Shown: positions 61,027 through 64,000 of the stretch, one piece after another
Numbering within the stretch: the stretch's first letter is position 1
Layout: each line of letters begins with the position of its first letter
Source of the DNA: Imperialibacter sp963977595
GTDB taxonomy: Bacteria; Bacteroidota; Bacteroidia; Cytophagales; Cyclobacteriaceae
Reading direction: 5' to 3'
NCBI RefSeq assembly: GCF_048007035.1
Contig: NZ_CP180355.1
Coordinates: forward strand, 2,046,001-2,110,000
Length of the DNA: 64,000 nucleotides
Position numbers and translations under genes: made by a program
The notes under the pieces: generated by a model
Databases searched by the model: none
Seen by the model: the letters and a program-made list of their open reading frames with translations, nothing else
What the model was told of the DNA's origin: nothing

Positions 61027-61482
61027 TCCAATAATTTGATGCCTAGTTTGTCCAATCTTTTTGATGGCAAAACAGGGCGTTGTGTTTTGGTGTAGGAGTT
61101 TTATGCATTTCCGTTGCAGTCCCCTAGCCATGTCTGCCAACAGGCTGTGGTATGCTGATGGTAAATTTAAGTTTTGTGGAGGGGATTCCAAGAGGGTCTC
61201 AGTCTGGTTACAAGCAAGCCCAGTGCATGGTTGCCATCATCCAAATCCGCTCCTTCGAGGTCAGGTTATAGTCCTGATCCCAGTATTTGGTAATGTAGAT
61301 GTACTCACGGTGGGGTTTGAAGACGTGCTGGATGTTGTCGTTGGTGCTTGTTCGGTTAGTATCTCAAAGGACAGATTCGAATTCCTTTTGTGGCTTCGCA
61401 CAACTCAGTAGCATACGACTACGTGGCCAAGGGAGCACATACTTCATAAAAATTTGGGCAATTCTAAAAAATAAAGACAAAA
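61027..61482 (-). other. Gene-poor interval with a possible short remnant
   Basis: Between the Crp/Fnr start and the M16 terminator no gene is certain. On the minus strand a 52-codon frame at 61208-61363 reads naturally (HREYIYITKYWDQDYNLTSK), and directly upstream in the same frame, past a TGA, 27 codons begin with ATG near 61447. This may be a broken small gene. No family recognised. Confidence 0.35.
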
Positions 61483-61509
61483 GTGGGGCATGGCTCGGCC
61501 ATGCCCCAC
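61483..61509 (-). terminator. Terminator of the M16 peptidase gene
   Basis: GTGGGGCATGGC and its complement form a 12-bp GC-rich stem with a 3-base loop, preceded on the minus strand by A's and followed by TTTTGTCTTT. It starts 15 bases past the peptidase stop. Confidence 0.85.
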
Positions 61510-61524
61510 AAAGTTTTTTACAGC

Positions 61525-64000
61525 TTACTCCCCCTCCGGCATCAACACCAGCTTGATATACTTGTCGGGATCGATCAGCGTCTTAGCCGCTTCCTGCATG
61601 TCTTTCGAAGTCAGACTTTCTATCCTTTCTTTCGCCTTTAAGATACCTTCAGGATCCCAGCCCTGATAGTAATAAGTCCGCAGCGTGCTGGCCCAGAAGT
61701 TGTTGTTTTTTAGGCTCACTTCGATCTCCCGACGTTGGCCTTCCTTAATTTTCTTCAAGTCTTCGGCACTAATACCCTCCCTCTGAAGCTTCTTCAACTC
61801 ATCCAGAGTAGCCTTCACCAGCTCCTCCACATTTTCTGGCCCGCAAGGGAAGCTCACCTGAAAGGTGTAGTGATCGTAAGGCATGTTCTCAGCATTGGCA
61901 TTGGCACCTACGCCATACACTCCGCCCTTTTCCTCACGAAGTAACTCAACCAGCTTAATGGTCATCACTTCTCCAAAACTCGACAGATAGTAAGACTGCT
62001 TCCGGTCGAAAGGCTGCTCGGTATCCCAGTACATGATCACCTGGCTTTTTTGGTCAACGCCTTTTTTGATTATTTTCTCCAAAGGTGCCTTTGGGGGGCG
62101 AGGACTAACGTCCTTCCATTCATCTTTTCTTCCGGAAGCCGGCAGACTGGCAATGTACTGCTCCAGCATGGGCTTGATCTCATCTACTTTGAATGCTCCC
62201 ACAAAGAAGAAAGTGAAGTCGCTCACATCACTGAACCTGTCCTGATAAAAGGCGAACGCTTTATCTAAGTCGATCTGATCCAAGTCAGCTTCTGTTGGAA
62301 AACCTCCACCCCTGATGCTGTTGTTTGAAAGTGTTCGCTGCACCTGATCCACAAAGTAGTACTGTGGATTGGCCATCACATTGGACAAAATGGACTTATT
62401 CTTTGTGATGAATGACTGGAACGCTTTTTCGTCCTTTCTTGGAGTCGTGAAATACATATTCGTTAACTGAAAGAACGTTTCCATGTCGGCAGGTGTGGTA
62501 CTTCCCTGCACACCTTCACTTAACTCCCTGATAAATGGCGTGACGCCGAGGCTTTTACCAGCCAAAACTTTCTGCAGGGTGGTGATGTCATAGTCGGCAA
62601 TACCGCCCTGATCCACCAAAGAGGCCGCATTAGAAGCAGACTGGTAGTCGGCATCGGAAGCAAGGCTGTGTCCCCCCGGACTCCAGGTAGTCATCACTAT
62701 TTCGTCGTTCTTGAAGTCGGTCGGCTTCAAAAACACCTTTACTCCATTCGAAAGATCGAGCTCGGTAACACCCAGCGCCTCGTTCTTTTTCTCTGACACA
62801 ATGCTGCCTGGCTTGGGCAAGGTGGTCATGAGGCTCTCACCAAAATCTTCGTCCTCGTAAGGATCAACTTTTAATATCCTGATCCTGTTGAGCACGCCTT
62901 TCACTTCGTCCTCAGTTGGTAGCACCACACCCTCCTTGTCAGGTGCGGTGATCACCACCACCCTGTTATCCTTTGTGATCCATTTTTCGATCAGCGCATT
63001 TACCTCATCAAGACCTATCCCTTCAACATACACTTTTGCGAAGTTGTATTCCCACTCAATGCCTGGTATTGGCTCCTTTTCGAGGAAGTTGTTAACATAT
63101 TCATCTACATAGTTCTCCGACTCCGACTTGTCTCTTTCGTTATAGGCTACTTCGTATGATTTCAGCAAGTCGAGCTTGTAGCGTTTTAACTCACCTGAAG
63201 TGAACCCATGCCGACGAACCCGCTCCAACTCGGTAATCATGGCCTGCAGCCCGCCCTTTATGTCTTTTTCATTTGCCACCGCAAAGGCCTGAAACGCATC
63301 TTTCGTTCTTGCCCAGGTGCCACCATGGCTGGTACTTGCGTATACAAATGGCGGCTCAGCTTCTCTCGTTAGCTCCTGTAGCCGCTTATTCAACATGCCT
63401 GTGAAAGCTCTTTCCACAAGAAAATCTCTGTAGTCGCTGGCTTTTGTTTCCTCTTCAGGGTCGGTTTTGAAATACAGACGCACCTGAGCAAAAGTAGCTT
63501 CTTTGTCAGCCAGCACCGAAACATAGGTGTCGGAATGGTCTGGCACCTTGAACTCTTCCCTTTTCTTTGGGCCTTTAGCCGCAGGTATCCTTCCAAAGTA
63601 CTTTTGAATCTTGGCTTCCATCACTGCCACATCAATATCGCCTACTGCTACCACAGCCATCAGGTCAGGACGGTACCAGTCTTTGTAAAACCGCTTGATC
63701 GCTTCATGCGGGAAGGTCTCCAGGTTTTCTTTGGTGCCTATTGGAAGGCGTTCCGCATACCTCGAGTCCTTATAAATCACCGGCAGGTATTTGTCGAGCA
63801 TGCGGCGCTCACCACTTTGACCAAGCCTCCACTCTTCAATCACCACCCCCCTCTCTTTGTCTATTTCCTCTCCTTCAAAAGTGAGATTGTGTGCCCAGTC
63901 TTCCAGAATCTGAAGTCCCTGGTTGACAATTTTTTCATCGTCTGTGGGTATCGGCAGGATATAGACCGTTTCGTCAAAGCTGGTATAAGCGTTGAGGTCT
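61525..64000 (-). CDS. M16 family zinc peptidase, 5' end cut by window edge
   Basis: The frame runs from the stop at 61525 off the right edge, about 825 residues. Recognised by KERGVVIEEWRLGQSGER and FYKDWYRPDLMAVVAVGDID near the visible start, and a second M16 half with the EMSFPCGPEN-like region (YTFQVSFPCGPENVEEL). The zinc motif HxxEH lies in the missing N-terminus. It is the long two-in-one pitrilysin-type M16, probably exported, and may degrade peptides. A GTG inside the frame at 63846 is not the true start. Confidence 0.88.
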   Translation of the reverse strand, partial: DLNAYTSFDETVYILPIPTDDEKIVNQGLQILEDWAHNLTFEGEEIDKERGVVIEEWRLGQSGERRMLDKYLPVIYKDSRYAERLPIGTKENLETFPHEAIKRFYKDWYRPDLMAVVAVGDIDVAVMEAKIQKYFGRIPAAKGPKKREEFKVPDHSDTYVSVLADKEATFAQVRLYFKTDPEEETKASDYRDFLVERAFTGMLNKRLQELTREAEPPFVYASTSHGGTWARTKDAFQAFAVANEKDIKGGLQAMITELERVRRHGFTSGELKRYKLDLLKSYEVAYNERDKSESENYVDEYVNNFLEKEPIPGIEWEYNFAKVYVEGIGLDEVNALIEKWITKDNRVVVITAPDKEGVVLPTEDEVKGVLNRIRILKVDPYEDEDFGESLMTTLPKPGSIVSEKKNEALGVTELDLSNGVKVFLKPTDFKNDEIVMTTWSPGGHSLASDADYQSASNAASLVDQGGIADYDITTLQKVLAGKSLGVTPFIRELSEGVQGSTTPADMETFFQLTNMYFTTPRKDEKAFQSFITKNKSILSNVMANPQYYFVDQVQRTLSNNSIRGGGFPTEADLDQIDLDKAFAFYQDRFSDVSDFTFFFVGAFKVDEIKPMLEQYIASLPASGRKDEWKDVSPRPPKAPLEKIIKKGVDQKSQVIMYWDTEQPFDRKQSYYLSSFGEVMTIKLVELLREEKGGVYGVGANANAENMPYDHYTFQVSFPCGPENVEELVKATLDELKKLQREGISAEDLKKIKEGQRREIEVSLKNNNFWASTLRTYYYQGWDPEGILKAKERIESLTSKDMQEAAKTLIDPDKYIKLVLMPEGE

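Noticed and set aside
61027..61191. N-terminal 55-residue extension of the Crp/Fnr protein
   Set aside because: The family normally starts at the ATG at 61026 and the extension has no domain.
61061..61411. 116-codon plus-strand frame
   Set aside because: No recognisable domain; overlaps the Crp/Fnr upstream region and a more natural minus-strand fragment.
1..64000. tRNA, rRNA, CRISPR arrays or riboswitches
   Set aside because: No cloverleaf-like segment, regularly spaced repeats or recognised riboswitch core was noticed; a dedicated scan (tRNAscan-SE, Infernal) would settle this.

Overview
The window looks like a chromosomal segment of a free-living Bacteroidetes, most likely order Cytophagales. 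Reasons: promoters fit the Bacteroidetes -7 consensus TAnnTTTG; Shine-Dalgarno sequences are largely absent; several starts are TTG or GTG; and the families present are typical of the group (large AsmA-like protein, DUF4105, DUF721 next to recF, lptC with a tiny membrane protein and a CBS transporter, PpiD-type SurA/parvulin, type B L31, GlmU-like nucleotidyltransferase, membrane-bound AraC). No tRNA, rRNA, CRISPR array or intact insertion sequence was seen. Both ends cut genes: a membrane protein at the left edge and an M16 peptidase at the right edge.

Left part (1-20.5 kb): a gamma-glutamylcyclotransferase-fold protein and a 1428-residue AsmA-like envelope protein face a WG-repeat protein; a GH32 fructanase lipoprotein follows. 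A long minus-strand run then holds an RmlD-like reductase, a cyclophilin lipoprotein, hemC, a retropepsin-like protein, holB, a GlmU-like enzyme and rpmE2. pabB/pabC, a Wzi-like barrel and an MsbA-like exporter run on the plus strand.

Middle (20.5-28.5 kb): this is the most unusual part. A 505-residue helical-repeat protein is divergent from a 50-codon gene for a small secreted peptide, which is followed by a terminator abutting the start codon of an oligopeptide-binding lipoprotein. The layout recalls peptide-signalling cassettes (receptor, pro-peptide, importer), but the function is inferred. Next come a two-TM coiled-coil protein, a GmhA-like isomerase and comM. The last 37 codons of comM recur 1.65 kb downstream as a diverged fragment (about 81% DNA identity, 34 of 36 residues the same). 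Between the copies lies gene-poor DNA with decayed ORFs and one small secreted protein, looking like the scar of an integrated element.

28.5-46 kb: nadC, a YcxB-like protein, recX, DoxX- and DinB-like proteins, an ATP-grasp protein with a LysE exporter, DUF4105, radical SAM, and a FeoB-associated Cys-rich mini-protein. A long minus-strand group then includes an inositol monophosphatase, rsmI, phhB, a lipoprotein with a methyltransferase fold, DUF493, a SurA/PpiD chaperone, a CBS transporter, a 50-residue membrane protein, lptC, a TPR protein, an outer-membrane barrel and coaX. Envelope biogenesis is the common theme.

46-64 kb: anmK, an NhaD-type antiporter, lysC, ribH, a TPR membrane protein, a GH20-like enzyme with a DUF5009 acyltransferase (amino-sugar use), pdhA, recF-DUF721, a membrane AraC regulator, an Lnt-like hydrolase, a Crp/Fnr regulator with an FNR-type palindrome before its partner membrane gene, and the truncated M16 peptidase.
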